In this document: positions 10,117 to 21,814 of the stretch, one piece after another
Layout of the letters: each line of letters starts with the position of its first letter
Position numbering within the stretch: the first letter of the stretch is position 1
DNA from: Knufia peltigerae
Lineage: Eukaryota > Ascomycota > Eurotiomycetes > Chaetothyriales > Trichomeriaceae
Direction of reading: 5' to 3'
NCBI GenBank assembly: GCA_030247855.1
Contig: JAPDRN010000025.1
Span: 62,001 to 126,000, forward strand
DNA: 64,000 nt
The notes under the pieces: model-generated
What the model was told of the DNA's origin: nothing
What the model saw: only the letters and a program-made list of their open reading frames with translations
Database searches by the model: none
Translations under genes and position numbers: made by a program

Positions 10117-12231
10117 TCACGTCTTTCGCCCTTCTTCATGCACGGTGACAATATCTTTGTTTGCAATTTGGTCGATAGAATGACGCTCTAGCATGAAGTC
10201 CTCAGCCTTCTCAATATGACCTTCCATATCTACGACTGCATCCCCAAAGATGGCAGCCATTTGTTCCAGAGTGAAACCTTTGGTCTAGTGCACACCGTAC
10301 GATTAGAATCCTGCAGCGCCAATTGCAAGAGACGACGACGATGATGAACTTACATCTGGAAAGACAAGAATGACAATGAAGAGTTGAACTGTGGTAAGGG
10401 CGATGAAGACGACATAGTACAGGGCGCCAATGTTGGCGAGCGCAGCTGGTGCCGCTGCTGTGAAGATCAGACATCCCCAGAGAACGGCAGACACCGAGGT
10501 TGCAACTCCTGCTGCTCGCCACTCGCCAGGGTAGAGCTCTGAGCTGTACACCAGCGACGGACAGTCAACACCGCCGGCATACCTGTGGTGCACTCGGTCA
10601 GCATTGAAGCGAACAGATTGGTGGACGGCCTACACAGCAATCATGAGGAACGTGAATACGGCAGCCGCGGTCTTCCCGGCTTTGTTGTCGGTTCCTGAGT
10701 ACAGCTTGGTGGTGATGCAGAGGAGTATTAATAGAAGGATAAGAGTGGCAAGGCCAATCGCTAGATACGTGTCTCAGCCGTTTGCCAGGACGCTTTGCAG
10801 CCAGATATCAGCAGGGTGGGGCCTTCTTACCGATTTGCCTTTTCCGACCGACGTAATCTCCCAAGATGCCTCCTAGTAAGTTGCCAGTGCCGTTGAGAAC
10901 ACACCATACGGAACCTAGGATACCCGCCATGAATGGTGTGTAGCCCAGCGATTCGTAAATGGTTGCCTGGTATGCTGAGGAGAGAAGAGTGTCAGTGTCT
11001 GAAGGATATGACATTTTGTGGTCGCATAGGACTGGGTCTACTTTGCGTACCAAGAACAACAATTAAGCCACTGCATTGCGTGTCCCACATGGCGAGAAAA
11101 CCGATGATGAATCTCTTTTGAAGGGATCGCTTCTTGAATGCTTGGGAGATAGGCAGTTTATTCTCCCTCTCGAAGTCAATTTGGCTCTTGATGATCTGGA
11201 TTTCTTTGCGGGCAAATGTGTGATTGGGGTCATCTGCCCGCCTATGAAGGGCGATCAACACCTTCTCGGCTTCATCTGCGCGATCGTTCATGTAGAGCCA
11301 TCGTGGGCTTTCCGGCACAAAGAACACCACAATGCACAGAGCTAGCGGGAATACAACTTGAAGAGCGAGTGGCACACGCCAGCCGGCCTAGATAGAGATC
11401 TTGTTATCAGTGCACAAAGACCTGAATTTTTACTCTCTGCGTCTTCATATCTCTCTTGAGGAGCAACTTACCGCACCAGGGACGTGGTAGAAGGCGACAC
11501 CTATCCAGGATGCAATCATTGACCCATATCCGATCAGTGATGCTATGATTGTCAGTGATAACTCTCACTTCAACCGCTACCTGGATAACAAGTGGTACTA
11601 TTCTGGCGTGAGCAACTTACCGTGAAGACCCACTATAAGACCGCGGTTGGATGGAGGCGATATTTCAGCTTGGTACAATGGGACTGTGGCGAGAAGCACA
11701 CCCATTCCAGTGCCGACGATGAATCTTGAAACAATCATCATGGCTGGGTTGACACTCCCGGCCTGAAGGGCCGCGCCGAGTACCGAGATCGCAGCACCGA
11801 GGAATATGACCTTCTTTCGACCATATCGGTTCCCCACGATGGGACACGTCAGGCAGGAGATGATGCCACCTGCGTACAAAATTGTGTTCCATACCGCAAT
11901 TATTGTGTTTGCGTACGACTTTCCGGGGCCTTCGGGGTCGAGGTGCATGTACGCATAGAAGGGTGCTTTTCCCAGTGTCTATTCTCCCAATGGGCTCTGT
12001 TAGCTTCTGTACCACATCTTGCTTTTTTCCCTGTGAAGCAAGGTGTTCAGGTTGTTGGCGGCATCACTTACGTTCCCCAGAACTCCTGCAGCATAGCCAT
12101 ATGTCAGACTGCCTAGGGCAACCGTGAAGGAGATCTGAGCAGAGCCACGGGTAAGTTTTCCAGCAAAAAGGCCTAGTAAGCTGACGAGAATAAACACGCA
12201 CTAGGATATTGTAGGCTGAAGGCCTTTTCAT
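10117..12231 (-). CDS. MFS sugar transporter, paralog of the gene at 4331-6119
   Basis: A 12-TM sugar porter built from nine exons with eight canonical introns. The first exon is tiny (ATG at 12231, MKRPSAYNIL) and splices through GTGCGT...CAG to ISFTVALGSLTYGYAAGVL in TM1. Then follow YMHLDPEGPGKSYAN, GNRYGRKKV, VPLYQAEISPPSNRG, PESPRWLYM, GDYVGRKR, YAGGVDCPSLVYSSELYP and FPDTKGFTLEQM. The match to the gene at 4331-6119 is clear at LDPEGP, the PLYQAE motif and the (E/D)CPS(F/L)VYSSE loop, so the two probably arose by duplication. The stop is at 10117. It lies next to a GH3 beta-glucosidase, suggesting uptake of its products, but no substrate can be read from the sequence. Confidence 0.87.
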
Positions 12232-13279
12232 GTTATTGCCTTCTCTTTTTTTCTTCGGGAGAGACTGTTGATGCCCGTTTTGTCAGTAAGGCACATGAGA
12301 TTGTTCACTGCCTGTGTCGGGCCAGAAAAGGTCGCATCGATCTAGTTATCATGGTGCTTTTGTACTCAGTTCTGGAATTAATCACAACCGAACCGGTTCT
12401 TCGACGAGGGCGTAATTCCCGCCATATTCTCCGGGCAGCCCCCATGGGGTATACCGATAAACCATGGCGGATGTCAACCCGCACTTGGGTCTCATAGGCT
12501 CGCCAGCAATCACAGCAGCTGTAAAAGCTCTCAATTCAGGCCATGCCGAATGGCCGATGACCTACCTGGGTGAATTTGACCCCTGCATGGTCCCTGCTCG
12601 TTCAATAGCCAGCCGAATAGGTACAGGTACGCTCCGACATGTAAAACGGCAGTCCCAAATAGGTTAGTCGGTTTTCGGCAACGGGCGATATAGTGGCTTT
12701 ACGGCAAAGTCCACGGCACGGTGTTGGAGAGTGTGGTCGATTGAAGATTTTTCGTCCTTGCGGCCCGGAATGCTTGCTGAGCTTGAACACGCTTAGCCAT
12801 CTCTGGACGCGACGGCTGCTCTTGGCAAGCAGGGACCTTGAAATCTCTTAGTCAAAGGTTACGGTTCTTTGCGACCACCAACTCATATAGCTTGCTTATC
12901 CGGAACAGTTGGTTTCGGTCTGGTCGATCTGTGATTTGAGAGTCGTCCTCGTCGATGCTGCCAGGTAGTCTCATCATTCATGAGCTAGACAAGACCGACA
13001 AAAGATGGTATATTAACCTCGGACACAATCCTCACATGGCAGCCTGTCGTATCAACGGACCTGATTCTTGCCGCAGAAACTGCAATGATGGATGCCGAAG
13101 TAGCATACATTTCCAAAGAACGAAGATTTCAGGAAGTATGCGAGTTATTATCTTCCCTTGATGCCCCTCACGGCCAAGTGGACATGGATGACGCCGCAAT
13201 AACGATGAGCTACACCAGTACAAAGCCTTCATTTACTAAATAGCACCGTTGAAATAAGCCATGTGGTGCTTCTCTTATA
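12232..13279. other. Intergenic region, no gene seen
   Basis: About 1 kb between the transporter start and the beta-glucosidase stop. Short open frames occur on both strands, none longer than 70 codons and none with a recognisable motif. I call nothing here. Confidence 0.4.
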
Positions 13280-16032
13280 CTATATTCCGCTCCACCACTT
13301 GTTTTCGGAAACCTCAAACGATGTGCTTAAACTTTCCTTGTCATATGAGCTAGATCCTATCAGCACGTCGAAAGTGTCCTTCTCCATTGCCCATGCGTTC
13401 TTTTGTTCGTCCCAGAAACTTGTCGCATACTTGAAACTCATCGATATAGTTCCCGTCTTCTCCTCGCCACTCTCCAAGAAAACTTTTGTGAATCCTTTCA
13501 GTTCTTTTATCGGTCTCGCGACTGAGGGTTGTCGCTGTGAAATGTAGACCTGGGCAACATATGCACCTGCGCGTGAACCTAGGTTCTGTACACTAATGGA
13601 AACGGTGATGGTATCTTCCTTTTCAGACGTGTAGATGTTCAGCTTTCCAATTTTAAACTCTGTGTAGGAGAGGCCATGTCCAAAGGGAAAGAGAACGCGT
13701 CGGTTGCTCTTTTCGTAGAAACGATATCCCACAAACACATCTTCGCCATACAGGGTGCGACCTCTTTCGGAGCCAAAGTTTAAGTAGGTGGGTGTGTCCT
13801 CTAGTCGAACAGGAAATGTGAGAGGAAGTTTCCCAGCAGGATTGACATCTCCGAAGAGGATGTCTGCAATAGCATTACCGGTCTCATTGCCGCCGTACCA
13901 TGCATGCACAATTGCGGGAGCCAACTGCATCCAAGGCATGGCTACCGGACTGCCTGATTGGACGACAACCGCGGTATTTGGATTTGCTGCGGCCACCTCG
14001 CGGATAAGGCGGTCGGCGTGGCCAGGCAAGCCAAACTCTTCGCGATCGTAACCTTCAGACTCGATATCAGACTACATGGTTTGGGTCAGCAAAAATAGAG
14101 GCAGTGGGGTAAGAAGGTCACATACATTGAGTCCAGCGATGATAGCAACTTGGTCCACATGTTTGGCAATCCTGACAGCATTTCGTATCTCCTCTTCGGC
14201 ATTCAATTGGTAGGCGCAACCAATCCTGATGCCCCCTCCTGTCGTTGACTCGATACTGTGCGTCTGAAGTAAGCTTGTGGCGATGGATCCAAACTCAACC
14301 ATCACCTTGTATGGTTGCGATTTTACGAGGTTAATACGACCAAGAATTTCACCCGTTCCATGTCCGAAGAACGTCCCTCCGGCTGTCTGATGCGATGCAG
14401 CATCAACCACCAACGTCCCATCGACGAAGAGCCTAGCGGTGCCGGCCACACTGATACTGAAAAGATACTCTCCCGTAACATCGGCAATCAAAGTTCCAGT
14501 GATGTCGGCATACCACGCACCATGGTGAGACATGGGAAGGGGTGGGCAGTAGTCAAAGAAGAATAGATCGGAAGTCTTGATTGTCATCTCATCGAGCTTC
14601 TGTCGGGACGTATCTTGAGATGGTGCGTTGTATGCCGACATTCTCAGTTCCGGAATCATGTTGGTGATCAGAGCAGGTTTACTTCCAGACGCACATCCGA
14701 CCGTGTAGTCGACGCGGCCTGTTGAGAGGGACGAGATGCCTTCTAACGGAGTTACTGCATAGTACGGAGGCAAGCTCGCGCTCCCTCCACCAGAATAAGC
14801 CGCGATTTTAGCATTGGGCCCGATGACAGCGATCGGTTATATTGTCAGCAAGAAAGCAAGTGGAGAGGAGGTACCAGAGACATACCGACTTCTCCTTCGC
14901 AAAAGGAAGCACGTTACCTTCGTTGCGCAAGAGTACGATCGAGGATGACGCCAAGCTTCTGAGCTCGGCGGCTGTTTCTTTGGTATCGATGGTGCGTTCC
15001 GGCGCATGTGACGGTATTCCTAGAGGGATGACTCGATTTATAAATTGCAGGACTCGGCGCACACAAATGTCAATGTCATCCTTGCTCAGCTTGCCACACA
15101 CGAGAGCATGGTTGACTAGAGACGCTCGCATCAACGAAGGTCCCGGCATTTCGAGGTCAAGACCGGCTTTGATCGCCTCGGCGGTTGAATATGTCCCGGT
15201 CCTGCAACCAAATCAGCATCGCTGCGGCCTCAAGGGCTGATATGTCTCACCAATCGCTCATAACGAGACCGTCAAACCCCCATTCTCCTCGTAAAACGTC
15301 TCCCAGCAACCAAGGATCCTCGCTGGCGTGGATGCCATTGACTCGGTTATAGCTGGACATGAATGCCCAAGGCTTGGATAGTCGAAGGGCAATCTGAAAT
15401 GGAAGCATGTAAATCTCCCGAAGTGCCCGCGCGCTCACCCGAGAGTCCTGCTTCATCCTCTCGTGCTCTTGGTCGTTACAGACGAAATGTTTGATGACCG
15501 TCGACAAACCTTTAGATTGGATTCCCTGAATAGTTGCCGCCGCTGTTGCTCCCGCCAGGACTGGGTCCTCGCTGAAAGATTCGAAGCTTCGTCCTCCCAT
15601 TGGTGACCGCTGCGTGTTGATTGTAGGTCCGAGGATGACCGAAACACCTTTAGCAATGGCTTCACGGGCTTGCAATTCTCCTCCTCGTCGAATCATGTCC
15701 ATATCCCAGGTTGCTGCGAGAGCCGTTCCGCAGGGTAAGCAAGCCGCTGGAGAGCCATTAAACATCTTGGTGCCGCGGATGCCATTGGGACCGTCCGAAA
15801 CTCGAATGGCGGGAATACCTAAACGCTTGATCTCCTTCAAATGCCAGTTGTCTACACCAGACAAAAGTTGTATTTTCTCTTGCATTGACAGCTCCTTCAT
15901 TACTGCATCCACGTCCAAGGTCTTTGGAGGCAGGGGAGCACCCCCAAAGAAAGGATTGTCATGTAGCTCTTTTTGCAGCATATTGATTCTCTTTTGTGGC
16001 AAGAGGATATTCGTAAAGCCTCGCCGTCTCAT
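13280..16032 (-). CDS. GH3 beta-glucosidase with PA14 domain
   Basis: A fungal GH3 enzyme that releases terminal glucose from beta-glucosides. Four exons give about 845 residues. Exon 1 holds the (alpha/beta)8 domain: SDGPNGIRGTKMF, SPMGGRSFESFSEDP, KHFVCNDQEHER, and GLVMSDW, whose Asp is the nucleophile. The Trp codon is split by intron 1. A PA14 insert follows (GEYLFSISVAGTARLFVDG), then the acid/base region SDIESEGYDREEFGLPG, the FnIII-preceding PFGHGLSYTEF and a C-terminal fibronectin-like domain. There is no signal peptide, so it is probably intracellular. Intron 2 (14834-14885) has a good GTATGT donor and branch site, but ends in CG instead of AG before IAVIGPNAK, so correct splicing is doubtful. 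Introns 1 and 3 are canonical. The start at 16032 could be replaced by an internal Met at INMLQKEL. Confidence 0.87.
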
Positions 16033-16644
16033 ACCACAGATATTATTTCTGCCTGAGGTTCGATTGTTAGCATATATATACGACCCTCAAGCGTGACGGT
16101 CCACTTTTGCGGCTACGCTTGCCTCCTTGAAAGATCAGTTGTTTTGAGCTGGAGACACGGCCAACTGAATTGGCCGTCGCTGATTATTTAATTTTCCCGA
16201 CTAATGCCTTCACAAGCTTATCTTTAGCTCGTGGTAGCCCGGAACCCTCTTGCGTCCTACTGCACACGACTGTCAGCAGATGCAACCTGCAAAAGATGTC
16301 ACATCCCTGGCGTAAATTAAATACTAAGGTCGATTTGGTCGAGGGATTTTAATTATTCTTTAGTTACTAGATGGTCTCAGAATTGAGGTTGTCTAAGTGA
16401 CAGCTGATCTAGAATTAGATTCAGCCTGACCAAGGGCAATTTTCCAATCCCGGACATCAAGTTGTTGCTCAGTGACATTTGCTGTAAGTGCGATCGGAAT
16501 TCTAGAAGCAAGGAGATATGTTGGTTCAGTGTCTGCTCACTCGTGCTCGACAGGCAGAGTGTAACGAGAAGCGAGCCTATAATTTCCAAGTTTCCAGTGC
16601 AATCTGCCAGACGCGGTTAACAAGCGGACTCTGACCAGCCAAAA
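16033..16644. other. Intergenic region, beta-glucosidase promoter
   Basis: The gap holds the beta-glucosidase promoter and the 3' region of the regulator. A minus-strand open frame at 16377-16589 could be a further C-terminal exon of the regulator, but I could not connect it by splice sites. Confidence 0.3.
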
Positions 16645-18366
16645 TCACCTACACGACAGCCAGAATCCCTCTTCGGCAGAGCGCTGCAACCGCACCAATA
16701 TCTGAAGCATCTCTCTGATCGTTTGTACCATAAGCTGGCTAGTTTCTCCAGATGGACGATGTGCTTCTCGGAGTTCTGCACGCCAAATTGATAACTCGAC
16801 TGTATGGTATGCAATCCGGAGCGACAAAACTTCGAGATACGTGTCAGCCAAGTGATCAGGTCCTACTGATTGTACATACTCACCACTTCCAGATTCTGGC
16901 AAGTCCACAATCAGGGCGTCCATCTTCTCTTTGAAGTCGAACATGCGTTCCCAGATCTCCTGAGCGGCGGTAGATGACGACAGTCGGTGTTCATGTTCAG
17001 TGCTGGTAGTAGTACATAGCCTTCGGAGGACATCTTCGAGGATACATGATAGGTTTGAAAATGCTATAAACACTCGGGCGGATGCCAGATGACCCAAATG
17101 AATCATCAAGGACTCATCCGTAAAGTCATCGACGACTAAGGGCTTTACATCGGAGCTCATAGAGCTCAGGTTCGATGGCCGACCCAGGAAGTGAGCGGTC
17201 CATGTTATATGAGCGTGGACTGCCCACCATAAAATACGGCGCGCTTTGCGTTCTGCCGGGGGGATACGCCAATCGGACGGGTCGATGTGAAGCCCAAGGT
17301 CTTGGGCCACGCCAGCCAATAAGCAACTCAGAGGCCACTGCCCTGGTTTGTTGGGCTCTTTGACAAAGCGCGACGGGAGTTGCATATACAGTAAAAGGCC
17401 TCTAATAGTGTCCAGATTTGGCGTTCTCGTCTCGATTGTCAGAGCCACGAAAATGTCATTCCAAAAGTCAAGGTGATGGGGGATGGCTTGCTGTCTCAGC
17501 TCAGTAGACTTTGTCCAGAAATGTATGGCCAGGTGGTAAACGCAGCTGAGTAACGACGACCTCACCTGTCCACCCTCGATACGGCCGAGGAGCTCCTCCT
17601 TAGGCTCTAGAAGGGGATAGGAGGGGTGAACATATGTGTAGTAGAGATCGACCAGTCCAGGAACAAAAGGACCCAGCATCTGTTCAATCTTGGAATTGTG
17701 GTACATGTCACAATGAGGGTCTAGATTTGACTCAGGGAAAATCTACTTTTCGGTTATTTCGCGGTGCCTCTGTCTCCGGGAAATGAACAACGTACGGTAA
17801 AGTAGACCGGGTCGTGAACATGAGGATAGACCCGCCATGCACTCCACGAGGAATTGCCAAAAATGTCTCGCTCGTTGAAATTCAAGTGCCGTAGGAGATC
17901 TGGCCCTTGGTCCCCACTCACCCCGGCATAGAAGCACGTGTGACCTTTCATGTTCATCGTCTGGTTAAACCACAGATGTGTCGGGGTAGGTTCACTGCTG
18001 GCGACGCCCGTCCGGGCGAGAAAACGAATTTTCAGGGCAACATGGTCGGGCTCCTGCGGCGTTCGCGTGGTCGGTCGGTTATCGGGACGAGATTTAGCTT
18101 TGGGATGCGATTGAAAGGTGCAGCTCAATGCCTTTCGGCTACAAAGTGAGCATGAGGCAGCTCCAATCTCCATCGTACAAGCGACCTTGCGAGCTCGACA
18201 TAGATCGCATCTGGAGACGTTAGGACCTCGCCGCTCTCCACCGGAGCTCAGTCCACAGAACTTACGGCTGGATCTTTTTCGAACGATAAGGTCGTTTTGT
18301 CAACAATGGCGGCGATCCAGCAAGCGAACGGCTTTCTTCGCGCGCGGACTGACTAGAAATGCTCAT
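16645..18366 (-). CDS. Zn2Cys6 transcription factor with Fungal_trans domain
   Basis: A binuclear zinc-cluster regulator. Exon 1 (ATG at 18366) encodes a basic leader, MSISSQSAREESRSLAG to KKIQP. A GTAAGT...CAG intron splices in frame to the zinc cluster CDLCRARKVAC-x8-CSLCSRKALSC, i.e. two C-x2-C-x6-C halves. Another intron follows DPVYFT, and a large exon carries the Fungal_trans middle homology region (AGVAQDLGLHID, ARRILWWAVHAHITWTAHFLGRPSNL). The stop at 16645 follows GFWLSC directly; a downstream exon is possible, so the C-terminus is uncertain. It lies between a beta-glucosidase and a divergent sugar transporter, so it is a candidate local regulator of beta-glucoside use. This is inferred from position only. 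Confidence 0.82.
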
Positions 18367-18950
18367 ATTGTATTGTTGAAGAGTGATGTTGGTATAAATG
18401 CGGCTTCAAGTTGGCCGCCTTTTGAGTAGAGGTTGAGGAGAATAAATCGCTAGAGCGAGAAAAAGTGCATTAGTTCCTATCTACGGCCAGGTATCGCCCG
18501 GGATCCCACTTTGATACGTCTAGAGGATCTAATTGGCCACGCCTCGGCCGCACGGCCAACCCAAAAGCACTCTTGACGGTTTAAACCTAGAATCTCCGGC
18601 AAGCAGGATAGTCGACCTGTTGATGACTGGCCCCGACATCATGACTTCTTGACAGCTTGATAGAAAACGCGACCCCGCGCTATAGGCGCGGAATCAGTAT
18701 TGTTAGCGAATATACGCCCCTTCCAGTCGATCGTACTAGATAGGCAGCCTCCGTTCTTATCTGGATGAAAACGACGGCACCACGGCGCTGCGAAATCTAG
18801 GCTCTACAGTATAAAAACCCCAGAGCCATCGATTTCCCGCCCCATGTCGACATTCATCTTTTTCAGCCCTTCATCAAGTATCGAATCCTTCAGGTCTACT
18901 CACAAGGCTCTGAGTACCATTTCTCGAAGAGACCCATCAACGCAATCACC
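18367..18950. promoter_or_regulatory. Divergent promoter between Zn2Cys6 regulator and sugar transporter
   Basis: The 584-bp region separates two start codons. A TATA-like element (TATAAAAA) sits at 18810-18817, about 135 bp before the transporter ATG. GC-rich CGG/CCG clusters (for example CGGCCGCACGGCC near 18546) are the kind of triplets zinc-cluster factors bind. The binding role is inferred. Confidence 0.5.
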
Positions 18951-21043
18951 ATGAGGCTAACTCGAGTTCCCAAGTCTTCCTGGCGTATGAACATGGCATT
19001 ACTATAGCCTAACTTATCCCCGAGACTGGATTCTAGACGACTAACAGTTTCATTAGTGGTGTCATGTCTTCTGGTTCTCTGTTCATGTATCACTTCAACG
19101 GTTGGTGACCATGCTCCTCACCAACTCCAACTGCGCTAAACAGTGTCTAGACGATGGGGTTTGACTCCTCCATGATGTGAGTTCCTCTTGCACTATTTCG
19201 GGATCTGTAACACCGCCTATCTAGCTATCGATACTCATAAGTGAGCTAGGAACGCGCTGAACATTCTCCCGTCCTACACCGAATACTTCCATCTCACCAC
19301 CGCAACACTATCGCTCAATACCGCGGCGACTTGGATGGGAGGAGGTATTGTTAGTCTGTTTTATGGTATGATCGTCGACCGAGTCGGCCGAAAAAAGGCC
19401 TTGATCGGCGCTGCAGCATTCACAGTTTGTGCTGCCATTCTGCAAGCTGCAGCCCAAAACATTGGCATGTTCGTTGCGGCTCGAATATTGCTGGGCATGG
19501 GAATGGGAGCATCAACAGTCTCTGGCCCTACATATCTTGCCGAAACTCTTCCGCCACGTTTCAGAGCTCTGGGCCTGGGAGTTTTCTTCACCTTTTTCTA
19601 TGTTGGTGAGTTAGGAGAGACTTCATGAGTTAGATAACTGGACTCTCTTCTGACAAAAACAGGTGGGCTCTTGAGCGCCGGAGTCACGTATAAGACAGCT
19701 CAATACCATTCGACCTGGGCCTGGCGACTTCCCTCTGCCTTGCAGGGTGTCTTCAGCCTCATGTCCATGCTCATCTTCCCCTTTGTCCCGGAATCTCCTC
19801 GTTGGTTGATTTACCGCGACCGTCATGAAGACGCTCTTGAGTCTCTGGCTCTTACCCAAGCCGACGGAAGAAAGGATGACCCAATTGTTCTGGCCCAGTA
19901 TGCTGAGATCACGGACACCATACGATTTGAAAAGGAAGCCGGCAAAACTGTCTCACTCTTGACCATGATCAAAACGCCGTCGAGTCGGAAGAGAATGATG
20001 CTGGCGCTGTCGGTCGCCGTCTGTGCCATTCTTTCCGGTAAGTCCACTGTGCAAACACATGGGCAGTCCCCATATGTGAAACGATACTTATCCTTGACAG
20101 GAAATAATTTTGTGTCATACTATCTTTCTCTAATGCTCAATAACGCCGGCATCAAGGACACGACAACTCAGTTGGAAATCGTAAGTCCCGGTTATAACAA
20201 TCAACAGAACATCTTGAACATGGCCTTGACAAGCTTACAAATCCACCAGAATATTATACTCAACGCATGGTGCCTAGTGATTGCTCTCCTTGGGACCTTC
20301 TTGAGTGATCACATTGGCCGCAAGCCACAAGCGCTCATCAGTACGGCTCTCTTGACTATATTCCTCTTTTGCGTTGGAGCTCTCACGAAAGGTAACACCT
20401 CTTTTACAGATCGTTGCGCGATAGTAGCTGATGTTTTGTAGTGTACGGAACCTCCGAGAATAAATCGGGTGTCTATGGGTATGGCAACCTTCTACATTGT
20501 AAAAAGACATCCAAATGCTAACAAGCAAACAGAACGGTAGCTGCAATATTTTTATTCCAAGGTTCTTTCAGCTTTGCGTGGACGCCCTTGACAGTTCTCT
20601 ACCCGCCAGAGGTTTTCAACTATCCCATTCGAGCGAACGGTATGGGGGTGTATGGTGTGCTCACCAAAGGATGTGGTCTCCTAACTACCTTTGCCTTTCC
20701 CTACGCCCTCAAGACAATCGGGTAAGCCAAAAATTCTTTAACCTCTATCTATCGGTCTTGAATGGAATATGCTGACTGTGTAACAAGCTGGAAAATGTAT
20801 ATGATCAACGGTGCCTGGGATGCTTTGGAGCTAGCATTTGTTGCTTACTTCTGGGTCGAGACTAAGGGAAAGACACTCGAGGAAATTGACGAATTGTTCG
20901 ATGGACGGAAGCATAGCAATGTCCCTGATCTTTCAGCCATTCGGGAAGGTAAGGCTGACATGAGAGAGGTCCTGGTGGGACTTGAGAGAACGCAGATTAA
21001 CCCAAAATCACCCGGCATCGAGACGAGCAACGCCAAAGAGTGA
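18951..21043 (+). CDS. MFS sugar transporter (hexose/STL1-like)
   Basis: A 12-TM sugar porter assembled from ten exons; all nine introns are GT-AG and in phase. Exon 1 starts at 18951 (MRLTRVPKSSW). The next exons give TM1 (SLVVSCLLVLCSCIT) and TMGFDSSMM, then NALNILPSYTEYF, DRVGRKKALIG, RILLGMGMGASTVSGPTYLAE, PESPRWLIYRDRHEDAL, DHIGRKPQ, FAWTPLTVLYPPEVFNYPIR and VETKGKTLEEIDELFDG. The protein ends about 50 residues later in a hydrophilic tail. GFDSSMMN in TM1 and PPEVFNYPIRANGMG are typical of the fungal STL1/lactose-permease-like branch. It is divergent from the zinc-cluster regulator at 16645-18366 and is probably controlled together with it. Confidence 0.88.
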
Positions 21044-21193
21044 GACCAGCGCATTTATGTTCGAGAGTGATTTGAGGATTTACTCGGTTTGGAGAACAGA
21101 CTGTGAGAATAGATGTGATATAACGAAGTTACTCTTCGGAGTCAAGCATAAATATCATTCTTTTGTTACTGAAAAGCACAGTGGATCGATTTC

Positions 21194-21814
21194 TCAGTGT
21201 AATGCCTTGAGGGCTTCAGCGGTGTTGTAAACATCTCCAAATGCAAAGCCAAAGCCCTTCAGATAAGCGTCATGTTGATCTTTTCTTCTTGTTCCGCAAG
21301 CGTCCCCAATAAGCCACGTCTCATACCCTCGATTGAATGCCCCTCGCGCTGTGGTCTCGGCACAGCAGTCAGTGACCAACCCGCATACCAGAAGCCGCTC
21401 GATACCGTGGTGCGAAAGCGAATCGTCGAGCTGTGTTCTGACAAAGGCATCATAGGTGTCTTTGAAGACGACTTTGGGCCACTGGTTGGATTCAGGATTC
21501 GGAAAACAGGTGCCGACCGCCGGTAAAGGTGACGGATATGCTGGTAGGAAGGGTGATAGCTGGTCCATAAGCTCCCATCCTGGGGAACCCACAACGACAG
21601 AACCTGCTGGACCCCACTTGCGCACCACAGGATTTGTGATCGGCTTGGATGTTAATTCGGCCTCATCGTGGCCGTGCTGGATAAAGTATATCGGCAGATT
21701 TCGCTTTGTAAAATACTCACAAAGCTGAACCACTTGGTCAATAGCCTCAGTCGCATCCTCAATGAAGAACTTCTGGACGTCGACGACCACTAGGGCTGTT
21801 TTCTTAAAAGCCAT
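21194..21814 (-). CDS. Isochorismatase-like cysteine hydrolase
   Basis: An intronless gene for a 206-residue cysteine hydrolase of the isochorismatase/nicotinamidase superfamily. The catalytic triad is visible: Asp12 (VVVDVQKFF), Lys118 (PKVVFKDTYDAF) and Cys151 in GLVTDCCAETTARGAF, with the cis-peptide region just before it. The Rossmann-like layout and the length match small fungal members that hydrolyse amides, N-carbamoyl compounds or phenazine/isochorismate-like ethers. The substrate cannot be read from sequence. It converges tail-to-tail on the transporter ending at 21043 (150 bp apart). The next gene upstream on the same strand side is an amino-acid permease, so use of a nitrogen-containing compound is one possibility. 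Confidence 0.88.
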   Translation of the reverse strand: MAFKKTALVVVDVQKFFIEDATEAIDQVVQLCEYFTKRNLPIYFIQHGHDEAELTSKPITNPVVRKWGPAGSVVVGSPGWELMDQLSPFLPAYPSPLPAVGTCFPNPESNQWPKVVFKDTYDAFVRTQLDDSLSHHGIERLLVCGLVTDCCAETTARGAFNRGYETWLIGDACGTRRKDQHDAYLKGFGFAFGDVYNTAEALKALH

